Below, one piece after another: positions 50,672-59,515 of a DNA stretch of 64,000 bases (position 1 is the first letter of the stretch; each line of letters begins with the position of its first letter). This DNA comes from Salinibacillus aidingensis. Lineage in GTDB: Bacteria > Bacillota > Bacilli > Bacillales > Alkalibacillaceae. The position numbers and the translations under genes are program-made. A model generated the notes under the pieces. The model had not been told where the DNA came from. It ran no database searches and saw only the letters and a list, made by a program, of their open reading frames with translations. The stretch spans positions 1-64,000 of the forward strand of contig NZ_BAAADO010000004.1 in assembly GCF_039522525.1 (NCBI RefSeq). Direction: 5' to 3'.

Positions 50672-50793
50672 GGAACGTATGCATACACTCATCATGAATC
50701 AGAACAAATAAGTGTTATTTAAACGATATTGTCCTTTAAAAAGCAACAAATCGCTACAAAACGAGCCAATAAATAAAACTGGAGGATGAATAG

Positions 50794-51231
50794 ATGAACT
50801 CAATCTCAATAAAAGAACTCACATCCCGGGAGGAAATTTTGGAAGCCTATCCGGTTATGCAGCAACTACGAACACACCTGACTGAAGAAGCGTATCTTGA
50901 TCTCGTGATGGAAGCGCAGGAAAAGGATCAGTATAAACTGGCGGTATTATTAGATGGTGATAAAATCGTTGCTGTGACCGGTTTTAAGCCGATGATTACT
51001 CTCTATTACGGCAGATTCGTATGGGTGTGTGATCTCGTTACAGACGAAGCGGTACGTTCAAAGGGCTACGGAGAAAAACTATTAAGCTATGTGGAGTACT
51101 GGGCGAAAAAGCATGATTATGAGAGAATCGCTCTTTCTTCCGGACTACAACGAAAAGACGCCCATCGATTTTATGAGGAGAAAATGGACTATCATAAAGC
51201 AAGCTATGTCTTTAAGAAGGACGATCTTTAA
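50794..51231 (+). CDS. GNAT-family N-acetyltransferase
   Basis: This 145-residue GNAT protein shows the N-terminal YPVMQQLRTHLTEEAYLDLV, the strand WVCDLVTDEAVRSKGYG with the RxxGxG acetyl-CoA loop, and the end LQRKDAHRFYEEKMDY. The ATG at 50794 has CTGGAGGA upstream. The acceptor is unknown. A 28-codon frame follows 21 bases later. Confidence 0.87.
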   Translation: MNSISIKELTSREEILEAYPVMQQLRTHLTEEAYLDLVMEAQEKDQYKLAVLLDGDKIVAVTGFKPMITLYYGRFVWVCDLVTDEAVRSKGYGEKLLSYVEYWAKKHDYERIALSSGLQRKDAHRFYEEKMDYHKASYVFKKDDL

Positions 51232-51252
51232 ATGGATGAAGGGGAGGTAGTA

Positions 51253-51339
51253 GTGAATTGGGGTTATATTCTAATCAGCGCCGTCTGGATTGCCTATTTT
51301 TTCAGAACCAGACGTGTAAAGGCGACGTTCGTACACTAG
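51253..51339 (+). CDS. Possible 28-residue membrane peptide
   Basis: GTG 51253 after AAGGGGAGGTAGTA opens a frame of 28 codons with a hydrophobic stretch (ILISAVWIAYFF) and a basic end (RTRRVK). A good ribosome site right behind the GNAT gene supports translation. No family is known to me. Confidence 0.45.
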   Translation: MNWGYILISAVWIAYFFRTRRVKATFVH

Positions 51340-51441
51340 TTAAGATATGGATTTTAAGAAAAATTCAATCGAAATATCTTCTAAAACAGGAAATGGTGCA
51401 TAAGATAATTTCGCAAAAGTTTTTTTAGGGGGGGAATTTGA

Positions 51442-51723
51442 GTGCAATTTATAGTCAACTTTGTCGGTTACTGTGTCTCAAAGAGAAAGAGTCTGGTTTA
51501 TCGCACAACAAATCATCAGGACTATGTAAAAGTAATCGATCAATTAAATACAGCAGATGTCAGCTATAAGCAGGAAGTGACTGGCATGGTTTCATCGGTC
51601 CCGGGAGGTTCCTATGTTAACCTGGGTAATGATTATAGAATCTACGTAAACAATGAGAATAAGGGAAAAGCCCTTCGAGTGATCCATCGAATGGAGGATC
51701 AGAACATCCTTCAGGCCAGGTGA
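51442..51723 (+). CDS. Hypothetical protein, DUF2007-like pattern
   Basis: This 93-residue protein begins at GTG 51442 after GGGGGGGAA. The arrangement YRTTNHQDYVKVIDQLNTA, then a short sheet and RIYVNNENKGKALRVI resembles the DUF2007 'putative signal-transducing' ferredoxin-like fold. Its role is unknown. A strong hairpin terminates it. Confidence 0.6.
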   Translation: MQFIVNFVGYCVSKRKSLVYRTTNHQDYVKVIDQLNTADVSYKQEVTGMVSSVPGGSYVNLGNDYRIYVNNENKGKALRVIHRMEDQNILQAR

Positions 51724-51734
51724 TCCTAGATAAA

Positions 51735-51768
51735 AAGCAGTCTGATTCGGCTAGATATCAGACTGCTT
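51735..51768. terminator. Bidirectional terminator
   Basis: A perfect 12-bp stem AAGCAGTCTGAT/ATCAGACTGCTT lies between convergent genes (the DUF2007-like gene and msrA). Confidence 0.75.
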
Positions 51769-51797
51769 ACTTTTCCGTAGAATTCAAATGTGATTCG

Positions 51798-52334
51798 TTA
51801 TTCTTTCCAATGTTCAGCTATAAACTCATCCCGACCTGACTTTGCCCGGTCTTCCGTGTAATAGTCAGGGTTTTTCTTGTAAAAATCCTGATGCTCCTCT
51901 TCCGCTTCATAAAAAGCCTGTGCGGGTAAAATCTCCGTAACGATCGGATCCTTAAATTTTCCGCTGGCTGCTAACTCCGCTTTTGTACGTTCGGCCAATT
52001 CTTTTTGGATTTCATTATGATAAAAAATAGCGGTACGATACTGGCTCCCCCGGTCATGAAACTGGCCGTCAGGATCTGTAGGATCAATTTGCTGCCAGTA
52101 CAGTTCCAATAATTTTTCATAAGGAAAAAGCTTAGGATCATAGGTGATTTGCACGGATTCATAGTGACCGGTTTCACCTGTTTTCACCTGTTCATAAGAA
52201 GGATTCTCCACATGTCCGCCGGTATACCCGGAAACAATGCCGTGAATCCCCTCCCATTGATCAAACGGCTTAACCATACACCAGAAACAACCGCCGGCAA
52301 ATGTCGCTTTTTGTAATTCACTCATAGTCATCAT
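51798..52334 (-). CDS. msrA: Peptide methionine sulfoxide reductase MsrA
   Basis: This 178-residue enzyme reduces methionine-S-sulfoxide in proteins. The catalytic motif AGGCFWCM is at about 14-21, followed by VSGYTGGHVENPSYEQV and the Glu/Tyr residues of QIDPTDPDGQFHDRGSQYR. No MsrB domain is fused. Three in-frame ATGs occur in the first four codons (52334, 52331, 52325); the exact one is unsure. Confidence 0.95.
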   Translation of the reverse strand: MMTMSELQKATFAGGCFWCMVKPFDQWEGIHGIVSGYTGGHVENPSYEQVKTGETGHYESVQITYDPKLFPYEKLLELYWQQIDPTDPDGQFHDRGSQYRTAIFYHNEIQKELAERTKAELAASGKFKDPIVTEILPAQAFYEAEEEHQDFYKKNPDYYTEDRAKSGRDEFIAEHWKE

Positions 52335-52483
52335 ACTTTCTTTTTAAGGTGTAAAAATTATATCACTATCCTGCAAAAATCTTCAACGAATTTTCATCAT
52401 TCGAAAAAAGGGAATGGATGTATGTTCCCTTCAAGTGCATGGAATCCTAAGAAGTACCAATATTATTAAAAGGAGATAAGTAA

Positions 52484-53206
52484 ATGCTACAGGCATTGTT
52501 ATGGGGTGGACTAGCTGGTTCAGCCCTTTTTATTGGGGGAATCATCGGTCTCTACTTTAACATAAAAAAGACCATGATTGCTTATGTTATGGCCTTTGGA
52601 TCGGGGGTTTTAATCGGAGCTTCTTCGTTTGAAATGCTCTATCCATCAGCAGAAGACGAAGGGCTGGTACCAACAACGATCGGGTTTATTTCCGGTGCGT
52701 TATTTTTCACCATTATTAATCTTTTTCTCGATAAAAAAGGAGCGAATGAACGAAAACGATCACGGCAAAATCCTGAGGGGCATTCCGGTCTGGCGATTTT
52801 TATTGGAACCTTAATTGATTCCCTGCCTGAAGCTGTGGTCATCGGGATCAGCATGATTGATACAAAAGTGAGTATGGTTCTTGTGTCTGCCATTTTCATC
52901 AGTAATTTACCAGAAGGATTGTCCAGTACGATTGGGTTGAAGGAAAGCCAGTATTCCAAAGCTAAAATTTTGATTCTCTGGACGACCGTTTTTATCATAA
53001 CAGGCCTGTGTTCTTTAGGGGGATATGTACTCTTAGATGATGTTTCCGGCCATGTGATCGCCATCATTAATACGTTTGCAGCAGGTGGAATTGTAGCCAT
53101 GGTCAGCTCTACAATGATGCCTGAAGCCTATGAGGATGGTGGAGCCATAGTCGGGATGATTACATCTGTGGGATTGATTATTTCCTTGGTTTTATCGGTA
53201 CTGTAA
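52484..53206 (+). CDS. ZIP-family metal transporter
   Basis: This 240-residue protein has about eight membrane helices and the ZIP hallmarks: a histidine-poor loop of charged residues near 85-100, the helix-4 motif DSLPEAVVIGIS and the helix-5 motif ISNLPEGLSSTIG, where the family binds zinc or similar ions. Asn-Leu-Pro-Glu in place of His-x-x-x-Glu is the GufA/ZupT-like variant with fewer histidines. ATG 52484 follows AAAGGAG. It probably moves divalent metal into the cell. Confidence 0.87.
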   Translation: MLQALLWGGLAGSALFIGGIIGLYFNIKKTMIAYVMAFGSGVLIGASSFEMLYPSAEDEGLVPTTIGFISGALFFTIINLFLDKKGANERKRSRQNPEGHSGLAIFIGTLIDSLPEAVVIGISMIDTKVSMVLVSAIFISNLPEGLSSTIGLKESQYSKAKILILWTTVFIITGLCSLGGYVLLDDVSGHVIAIINTFAAGGIVAMVSSTMMPEAYEDGGAIVGMITSVGLIISLVLSVL

Positions 53207-53233
53207 ACAGGAGCAGGGATAAATTTAATGAAG

Positions 53234-53260
53234 ATGACGCGAATCTCCGCGTCATTTTTT
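53234..53260 (+). terminator. Terminator after the ZIP gene
   Basis: ATGACGCG/CGCGTCAT with a 6-base loop and a T-run. Confidence 0.88.
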
Positions 53261-53425
53261 ACTGCAATCTTAAGTTCGATTATGGTAAAATTATACAAGT
53301 AAAGTTTACGGAATATTATAAAAGATGATTCATCTTGAAACTTAGTGAACAGATAAGACGTAATGAGATTAGAAACTGAAAAGTAAAATGACACCAATAC
53401 AAGAAGCGCAAGGAGGGAGAAGAAC

Positions 53426-53608
53426 GTGACATTCAACCTTAAAAAGTCGGCAACAGATAAATCCATAGCCGGAGTCTGCGGAGGAATCGCATCGTTTTTC
53501 GGTATATCTTCTCTGCTTGTTCGGGTACTGTTTATTTTTATTCCTGTTAATCTGCTTATTTACATCATTCTGGCCAACCTCATGGACGAAACCCCATCTT
53601 CATTGTAG
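53426..53608 (+). CDS. PspC-domain membrane protein
   Basis: This 60-residue protein is a single PspC domain: LKKSATDKSIAGVCGGIASFFG, then a membrane segment VRVLFIFIPVNLLIYIIL and the short end MDETP. GTG 53426 has AGGAGGGAG. PspC-like proteins take part in envelope stress responses. It lies 27 bases upstream of another membrane protein gene and may be co-transcribed with it. Confidence 0.88.
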   Translation: MTFNLKKSATDKSIAGVCGGIASFFGISSLLVRVLFIFIPVNLLIYIILANLMDETPSSL

Positions 53609-53635
53609 TTCATTTTTTTAATAAGGAGCGTTTGT

Positions 53636-54391
53636 ATGTATATGACTTTTTTGATGGGGGTCGCTATAGCCTATACTTTGGCTTACCTGTTTTTACGGAA
53701 AAAATTCGACTTACCTAAAAAGCCGTACAAGGAGGAACCACCCTGGCCGGAATTTCCCGAAGCCTTTTTCATTATTTTTGTGGCAGTGCTGATGTTCATT
53801 CTGTCAGGTTTTGTCTGGGAATGGGATGACGGGCTGGAAGGGACCTATGGCCTGCTGTTATTAAGCGGATTATTTGGATTTCGGGCATTCTCGCAATGGA
53901 AACATAATAGGGCACAAAAATTTCACATCCTTAACTTTTTAAATAGCGGAATGGCCCTTTTGATCTTTTTTGGCTTTATCTTCATTTCCTATGCGAGAGA
54001 TATTGAGTACACCTATGAGGCTATATATTTTACAGAGCAGGGGAGAGATCCTGAAGTCATTGAAATTGACTTTAGGGGAGAAAAGCAAAGGAATCTACTG
54101 TTCGGATATACTTTAGAAGGTCAATGGAACATTAATGATCATGAATTTTTCCTTTATTCAGGTCGAGATGAGTTTAGAGAAACCCCTTTTGTGGACCGAT
54201 TCAATGGATCCAATCGACATTACAGACTGCATGAATTTAATGGTATTCGAAAAGGCGAGCTATGGATATCGAGGGATTTACAAACCTTTGCAGGATCCTT
54301 CCAAGATTCAGAAGAACGAGTCAGATTTGCGTTTCCCGCCGATAGCGTTCATGAAGCCGAGCAATTATTTGAGACGTTACCTGAAGAATAG
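53636..54391 (+). CDS. Membrane protein with C-terminal soluble domain, hypothetical
   Basis: This 251-residue protein has four hydrophobic segments in the first 120 residues (about 3-18, 44-63, 70-86 and 100-121) and then about 130 polar residues, rich in Arg and aromatic residues, probably outside the cell. The ATG has AAGGAGCG upstream. I recognise no family. It follows the PspC gene closely. Confidence 0.62.
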   Translation: MYMTFLMGVAIAYTLAYLFLRKKFDLPKKPYKEEPPWPEFPEAFFIIFVAVLMFILSGFVWEWDDGLEGTYGLLLLSGLFGFRAFSQWKHNRAQKFHILNFLNSGMALLIFFGFIFISYARDIEYTYEAIYFTEQGRDPEVIEIDFRGEKQRNLLFGYTLEGQWNINDHEFFLYSGRDEFRETPFVDRFNGSNRHYRLHEFNGIRKGELWISRDLQTFAGSFQDSEERVRFAFPADSVHEAEQLFETLPEE

Positions 54392-54552
54392 ATACATGCA
54401 GAATACAGCTGAAGGACAGAATTGGGTATAATGAACAGATCCATTCATAATAACTACAGAACCCTTTGCATTTTGTGTTAAAGTAAAAGATAAGGGTAAA
54501 GAAAATTGTGTTTTTATATGATTTGGAAGGGTATGACAAAAGGGGTAGGGGA

Positions 54553-55287
54553 GTGAATGAATTGTTCATCGGTCATATAAAAGAAATCGTTCGACATCCG
54601 GTAAAATCGTTTCGCGGGGAGCGTGTACAGAAAACAAAAATCATGGATTATGGGTTATACGGAGACCGCAGTCATGCTTATGCAGACGCAGATACAGGAA
54701 AATTTCTGACCATAACCCAGCTACAGGAAATGGTACAATATCAGGCCCGATTTGCGGGAGAACCCTCCATGGAACAATATCCTGATGTAGAGGTCATCAC
54801 ACCTGAAGGGAAGGTTTATCATTGGGATGATGAGGATCTCATAAAAGAATTGGAGCACCTATCAAACCGAACCATTACGACCAGAGAATATCGCCCGACA
54901 CATGTGCCAATTGGACCTATTGCTGTGGAAAATATTTTGCTTGCGACAGATGCTTCTTTAGAGAAACTGGAGGATTTGTGGGGCAAGGATCAGGTGGATT
55001 CAAGGCGATTTCGTCCCAATTTAATACTTTCGTTAAATGAAAAGATTCCTTTTGTGGAAGATGATTGGATTGGACGTCGGATGAAAATTGGAAATGAAAC
55101 GGAAATTGAATTCGTCGGACATTGTAAAAGGTGTATGATTATTACAGTTGATCCTGATCATGCTGGGCGGGATGCAAGTCTGCATAAAACACTTATAAAA
55201 GAAAGGAACAATAATTTTGGCGTATATGCTTCTGTCAAAAGAACAGGTGACATTTACGCCGGTGATGAAGTTCATCTTCTTGACTGA
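54553..55287 (+). CDS. MOSC-domain protein
   Basis: This 244-residue protein has an MOSC N-terminal part (IVRHPVKSFRGERVQ, GLYGDRSHAY) and an MOSC core ending with the conserved cysteine in GHCKRCMIITVDPDHAG. MOSC domains carry molybdenum-cofactor-linked sulfur transfer, so it may use the cofactor made by moaB and moeA. GTG 54553 or TTG 54562 is the start; both have the purine-rich AGGGGTAGGGGA nearby. The frame to 54508 has no support. Confidence 0.82.
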   Translation: MNELFIGHIKEIVRHPVKSFRGERVQKTKIMDYGLYGDRSHAYADADTGKFLTITQLQEMVQYQARFAGEPSMEQYPDVEVITPEGKVYHWDDEDLIKELEHLSNRTITTREYRPTHVPIGPIAVENILLATDASLEKLEDLWGKDQVDSRRFRPNLILSLNEKIPFVEDDWIGRRMKIGNETEIEFVGHCKRCMIITVDPDHAGRDASLHKTLIKERNNNFGVYASVKRTGDIYAGDEVHLLD

Positions 55288-55386
55288 TATCTTCACTCAT
55301 AACCGGACCAGATACCAAATAAAAGTCTCACAGACGGAACAGCCAGTAAGAGCTACAATAATTCAAACAGAATGGAGGAACAAATA

Positions 55387-55629
55387 TTGTACAAATCTGA
55401 CTCACGATTACCCATGAAAAAATTGACGGATCATCCGGCTGCACTGATGTTTGCAGGAATTGCTTTTATACTATTAGGGGCAGAAGGGATGGTTCAGCTC
55501 TTTCATAGTACATATGGATTCGACATTTTCATGGGAATCGCACTTGGAGTAATTGGACTTTTCGCAGGCTTTTTCCTGATGAAACGTTCATTAAGCCTGA
55601 AAAATCAAAAAGAAGAGGAGCAGCGTTAG
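55387..55629 (+). CDS. Small two-helix membrane protein, hypothetical
   Basis: This 80-residue protein has two hydrophobic segments (AALMFAGIAFILLGAEGMV and IFMGIALGVIGLFAGFFLM) and a charged tail. I choose TTG 55387 because the upstream ATG 55372 is part of the ATGGAGG ribosome site. The function is unknown. Confidence 0.55.
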   Translation: MYKSDSRLPMKKLTDHPAALMFAGIAFILLGAEGMVQLFHSTYGFDIFMGIALGVIGLFAGFFLMKRSLSLKNQKEEEQR

Positions 55630-55757
55630 CCTGGGGAGGGCTAACGTCATTAGCCCATTAGGAAAGTTGCTTCAACCATAGATTTAATTAATCTGAATCC
55701 TTTGATTTGCCAGATCCATTTCCGGTAGAATAAAACTGAATAGAAAGGGTGTGTCTT

Positions 55758-56675
55758 ATGAAAAAGTTAAAATTAGGGACTAGTGATTTAAACGTTTCCA
55801 ACATTTCGTTAGGTTGCATGCGTATGGGAAAGTTGTCAAAAGATCAAGCAGCAAAGGTTATTAACAGTGCTCTAGATGCTGGTATTGATTTTTTTGACCA
55901 TGCGGATATTTATGCTGATGGCAAATCAGAGGAGATTTTTTCTGATGCTATAGGTATGAACTCTTCTGTACGGGAGAACATTGTGCTACAGACAAAAACG
56001 GGTATACGTAAAGGATATTTTGATTTTTCCAAAGAACATATTGTAGGATCGGTTGAAGAAAGCTTAAAGCGTTTAAAAACAGATTATATTGATGTATTGC
56101 TATTGCATCGTCCAGACACATTGGTAGAACCAGAAGAGGTTGCAGAAGCCTTCCATGAGCTAAAGAAAAGTGGAAAAGTGAATCATTTTGGTGTAAGCAA
56201 TCACAATCCTCTGCAAATTGAGCTGTTGAAAAAATATGTAGAGCAGGATTTGATTGTGAATCAGCTTCAGTTAAGTGTTATGCATACCGGAATGATTGAT
56301 AAAGGCTTGTACGTGAACATGAAGCATGAAAATGGATTGGACAGGGATGGAAGTCTTCTGGATTACAGTCGCTTACATAATATGACCATCCAGGCCTGGT
56401 CTCCGTTTCAATATGGATTTTTTGAAGGAGTCTTTGTGGATCATGATCAATTTCCAGAGTTAAATGAAAAACTTAAGGAAGTTGGCGATAAGTATGGAAT
56501 CAATAAATCTGCAACGGCCATTGCCTGGATCTTACGTCACCCGGCCAGGATTCAACCGATTCTGGGCTCGATGAATCCAGAGCGCATCACGAATATTGCC
56601 AAGGCATCTGAGGTGGTTATGACAAGGGAAGAATGGTATGAAATTTACCGTGCAGCAGGGAATGAACTGCCATAA
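55758..56675 (+). CDS. Aldo/keto reductase
   Basis: This 305-residue NADPH-dependent oxidoreductase (YdhF-like) has the catalytic tetrad: Asp in FFDHADIYADG, Tyr in the same block, Lys in QTKTGIRK and His in LLLHRPD. The C-terminal ILGSMNPERI binds the cofactor phosphate. ATG 55758 with AAAGGGTGTG upstream is preferred over 55749. The substrate is unknown. Confidence 0.9.
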   Translation: MKKLKLGTSDLNVSNISLGCMRMGKLSKDQAAKVINSALDAGIDFFDHADIYADGKSEEIFSDAIGMNSSVRENIVLQTKTGIRKGYFDFSKEHIVGSVEESLKRLKTDYIDVLLLHRPDTLVEPEEVAEAFHELKKSGKVNHFGVSNHNPLQIELLKKYVEQDLIVNQLQLSVMHTGMIDKGLYVNMKHENGLDRDGSLLDYSRLHNMTIQAWSPFQYGFFEGVFVDHDQFPELNEKLKEVGDKYGINKSATAIAWILRHPARIQPILGSMNPERITNIAKASEVVMTREEWYEIYRAAGNELP

Positions 56676-56700
56676 GTAAACATGGTGGGGGGAGTCATAG

Positions 56701-56874
56701 ATGAAAATTTTGAGGGCTTTAGTATTTGTGTGCACCATAGGTCTGTTCTTATATGCCGTAATAGGAACGTTGATCTGGGATTATGACGTTCCTCTTTATG
56801 GATATGGAGCACTGCTAATGGTCTCGGTTACTTCTGTTGTACTGGAAAAACAGGTGCAGATGAGTAAGGGTTAA
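56701..56874 (+). CDS. 57-residue membrane protein
   Basis: ATG 56701, 25 bases after the reductase and preceded by GGGGGGAG, opens a frame with two hydrophobic helices (ALVFVCTIGLFLYAVIGTLI and YGALLMVSVTSVVL). No family is recognised. It may be co-transcribed with the reductase. Confidence 0.55.
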   Translation: MKILRALVFVCTIGLFLYAVIGTLIWDYDVPLYGYGALLMVSVTSVVLEKQVQMSKG

Positions 56875-56930
56875 GGGATGCGATATCGAGGGCTGTCCGC
56901 TTTACTTTTTATAAGGATGATGAACATTCC

Positions 56931-57800
56931 CTACTTTTCAGGATAGCCCTCGTTTAATATCGCTTCATGTCTGATGGATCTTTCCGAAAGGGTTCGAACG
57001 ATTTTGTGCTGTACCGATAGATACTCCTCCAGATTTTGATAAGTTTCCGGAATCGCACCGATTTTCCGTTCAATTCTAATCAGTCCATCCCCAAATTGAG
57101 CCAGTTGTTTTTCAAATTGCTCTTGTTTCTCAGCAAATTGATGTTGTTCTTTGCTTAATTGATCAAGCTTTATGGCAAACTGATCTTGTCGTTCATCAAA
57201 CTGATCCAATCGTTTCCCAAATTGATCAAGCTTTACGGCAAACTGATCCTGTCGTTCATCAAACTGATCCAATCGTTTCCCAAATTGATCAAGCTTTACG
57301 GCAAACTGATCTTGTCGTTCATCAAACTGATCCAATCGTTTTCCAAATTGATCAAGCTTTACGGCAAACTGATCTTGTCGTTCATCAAACTGATCCAATC
57401 GTTTTCCAAATTGATCAAGTTTTACGGCAAACTGATCCTGTCGCTTATCAAACTGATCCAATCGTTTTCCAAATTGATCAAGCTTTACGGCAAACTGATC
57501 TTGTCGTTCATCAAACTGATCCAATCGTTTCCCAAATTGATCAAGCTTTTCCGCAAACTGATCCTGTCGCTCATCAGACTTATCGAGTCTCACTGCGAAT
57601 TGATCCAGTTTTTCGGAAAAATGCTTCTGGTTCTCCTCCAATTTTATTTGTCTGACCGTTAAATCAGATACCTTTTCTGATAGTTTGGCTTGTTCAGTTT
57701 CCAGACGTGCCTGTCCTTCCGATAGTTTATCGAAAGACTGCTGTAGTCGATCCTGTCCATTCTTAAGGTTAAGTAATAATTGCTTGGCTTCCTGGTCCAC
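56931..57800 (-). CDS. Coiled-coil protein with seven 21-residue repeats
   Basis: This 289-residue soluble protein is an extended coiled-coil. Residues 76-222 are seven tandem units of 21 residues (type unit: DERQDQFAVKLDQFGKRLDQF), each three heptads with Phe/Leu at core positions. The ends are unique: an N-terminal helix of about 75 residues and a C-terminal tail, GYPEK. GTG 57800 follows GGAGGTGAAG. Similar proteins occur in bacilli without known function; I cannot assign one. The long open frame on the opposite strand (57159-57662) is caused by the repeat. Confidence 0.75.
   Translation of the reverse strand: MDQEAKQLLLNLKNGQDRLQQSFDKLSEGQARLETEQAKLSEKVSDLTVRQIKLEENQKHFSEKLDQFAVRLDKSDERQDQFAEKLDQFGKRLDQFDERQDQFAVKLDQFGKRLDQFDKRQDQFAVKLDQFGKRLDQFDERQDQFAVKLDQFGKRLDQFDERQDQFAVKLDQFGKRLDQFDERQDQFAVKLDQFGKRLDQFDERQDQFAIKLDQLSKEQHQFAEKQEQFEKQLAQFGDGLIRIERKIGAIPETYQNLEEYLSVQHKIVRTLSERSIRHEAILNEGYPEK
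57135..57575 (-). repeat. Seven 63-bp tandem DNA repeats
   Basis: The repeats code for the 21-residue units. Several neighbouring units are almost identical at the DNA level, which suggests recent expansion; the outermost units are diverged. Confidence 0.85.
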
Positions 57801-58011
57801 GACTTCACCTCCTTTTGGCAGTATATCCTTCTTTTGTGAATCTGTTAAATACAGACTTTTCCTTTTTTAGCTATGGAACGAATGAAGAATTTGCGAAATG
57901 GCTGGTGGGAATTTGTATTTTTAAGAGGTTGGATTTTATACACCTTAATTATATCAAACTTTTTCACGACCTAAATATCTTTTACAAATTTGTCCTGGTA
58001 TTTCTATATTT

Positions 58012-58224
58012 CTATGCCTTCTTTTTACATTCCAGATATTCCTTGTAAGCGATTAGCCTTGCATTCATTTTGGATTTATGATGATCCTGAAGGTAGGGTT
58101 GCAGGCTGTTTACGTCATCCAGGAGAGTTAACAGCTTTCGTTCGTTGACCAGATAGTCGATTAAAAGTGTAAGGGAGGGGTAATCCTCCACAAAGGATTC
58201 ATAATAGAGCTCTTTGATTTTCAT
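58012..58224 (-). CDS. Small hypothetical protein of the replication module
   Basis: This 70-residue helical protein overlaps the helicase stop by four bases (ATGA-type coupling) and ends in a basic KECKKKA-like tail. The family is unknown. Its place behind a DnaB-like gene suggests a small phage-type accessory protein. The 57801-58011 stretch before the coiled-coil gene is empty and AT-rich. Confidence 0.55.
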   Translation of the reverse strand: MKIKELYYESFVEDYPSLTLLIDYLVNERKLLTLLDDVNSLQPYLQDHHKSKMNARLIAYKEYLECKKKA

Positions 58225-59510
58225 CGTTTCACCTCATCAAAAAATGTATTGGTTTCCTTTTCAAAGGTCAGGGGAATGGTTCCGGTTGCACCGTTGCGAT
58301 TTTTGGCAATAATCACTTCCGTCCGCTGATCGTTATCCTGATTCTGGTAATAGCCATCCCGATAAAGAAAGGTAACGACATCGGCAATCTGTTCAATGGA
58401 GCCGGATTCCCTTAAATCACTCATATTGGGGCGTTTATCCAGTCGCTTTTCAACACCCCGATTCAGTTGGGCCAAAACGATGACCGGTATTTTTAAGTCC
58501 TTGGCCATCTGTTTTAAGTCCTGCACAATATCTGTTACATCTTTATGGGTGTTCTGCGAAGGGCTCGGATGTTTCAGAAGCGTTAAAAAATCAATGGCCA
58601 CGATATGCTTTTGCTCGGGATAATCCTTCATATTTTTCCGGACAGCCGCGCGAATATCAGGGACCGTATACTCCTCGCGAATGTCAAATTTCAGCCGTTC
58701 AAGCTCTCCGACTGTATGGCTGTATTTTTCCCAATCTTGATCCTGAAACACTTTGTTTGGATTTCGAAGTTTCATTAAATTAATGCGGCCTTCAATGGCG
58801 ATCAGACGGTCAATAATCTGATCACTGGCCATTTCTATAGAGAAGAGGGTGGCAAAATAAGGTGTTTGTTTGGCGGCATAAAGAAGACTGTTTAAAACAA
58901 AGGCTGTTTTCCCCATGGAGGGGCGGCCGCCGACAATGATCAAATCAGCAGGCTGCCATCCATCCGTAAAGGCGTTAATCTCCTTAAACCCGGTATGAAC
59001 ACCGCTTAGACCGACTGTTGGACTGTTGTGATGATTAATCACCCGTTGTTTCAGCTGGTCATGAAAGGAAAGCTGCTTTTTTACGGTGGAGGCTTCGAGT
59101 TTACTCAGCTGGCTGATCATCGTTTCTAAATGAATCATATCGTGGCTGTGGTGGCATTCATTCAGAAACTGATTGGCAATATCCTGAGCCTTAAAAATCG
59201 CATGAAAGCTGCGAATCCCATCCTGATATCTGGAGAAGGCTTTAAGGGAGGGGACCGATTGATAGAGCTCCCTTAGTCGGTCCTTACCGCCAAACTGACT
59301 GACTTTAGTATCCTTCTGCTGGGAGAGGGAAATAATATCCGTATCGTTTCCCCGATTGTGTAAGTCCAGCATATTCTGGAATAAAGCGCGATTTTTTTCA
59401 TGAATAAAATGAGCAGGTAGGAGGTTTACTTCCTCTATTAACTCAGGCTCCTGAAGAATAGACCCTAAGAGGAAGCATTCGTTATCATACTGAAATTGAA
59501 GATTGGCCAT
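58221..59510 (-). CDS. Replicative DNA helicase, DnaB-like
   Basis: This 429-residue protein has a DnaB N-terminal domain (NECFLLGSILQEPELI) and a RecA-like helicase domain with Walker A GGRPSMGKTAF, the IDFLTLLKHP Walker B region and the RESGSIEQIADVVTFLYRDGYY motif. It resembles phage and plasmid helicases more than the chromosomal DnaB/DnaC in its neighbours. ATG 59510 has AAGGA nine bases before; ATG 59519 overlaps the initiator stop. Confidence 0.9.
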   Translation of the reverse strand: MANLQFQYDNECFLLGSILQEPELIEEVNLLPAHFIHEKNRALFQNMLDLHNRGNDTDIISLSQQKDTKVSQFGGKDRLRELYQSVPSLKAFSRYQDGIRSFHAIFKAQDIANQFLNECHHSHDMIHLETMISQLSKLEASTVKKQLSFHDQLKQRVINHHNSPTVGLSGVHTGFKEINAFTDGWQPADLIIVGGRPSMGKTAFVLNSLLYAAKQTPYFATLFSIEMASDQIIDRLIAIEGRINLMKLRNPNKVFQDQDWEKYSHTVGELERLKFDIREEYTVPDIRAAVRKNMKDYPEQKHIVAIDFLTLLKHPSPSQNTHKDVTDIVQDLKQMAKDLKIPVIVLAQLNRGVEKRLDKRPNMSDLRESGSIEQIADVVTFLYRDGYYQNQDNDQRTEVIIAKNRNGATGTIPLTFEKETNTFFDEVKR

Positions 59511-59515
59511 CGTTA

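Noticed and set aside
50506..50697. 63-codon plus-strand frame
   Set aside because: It lies over element C and owes its openness to that repeat.
57159..57662. 167-codon open frame on the plus strand, rich in KLIKLYGKLI-type repeats
   Set aside because: It mirrors the 63-bp repeats of the coiled-coil gene on the other strand, and has no ribosome site or credible protein character.
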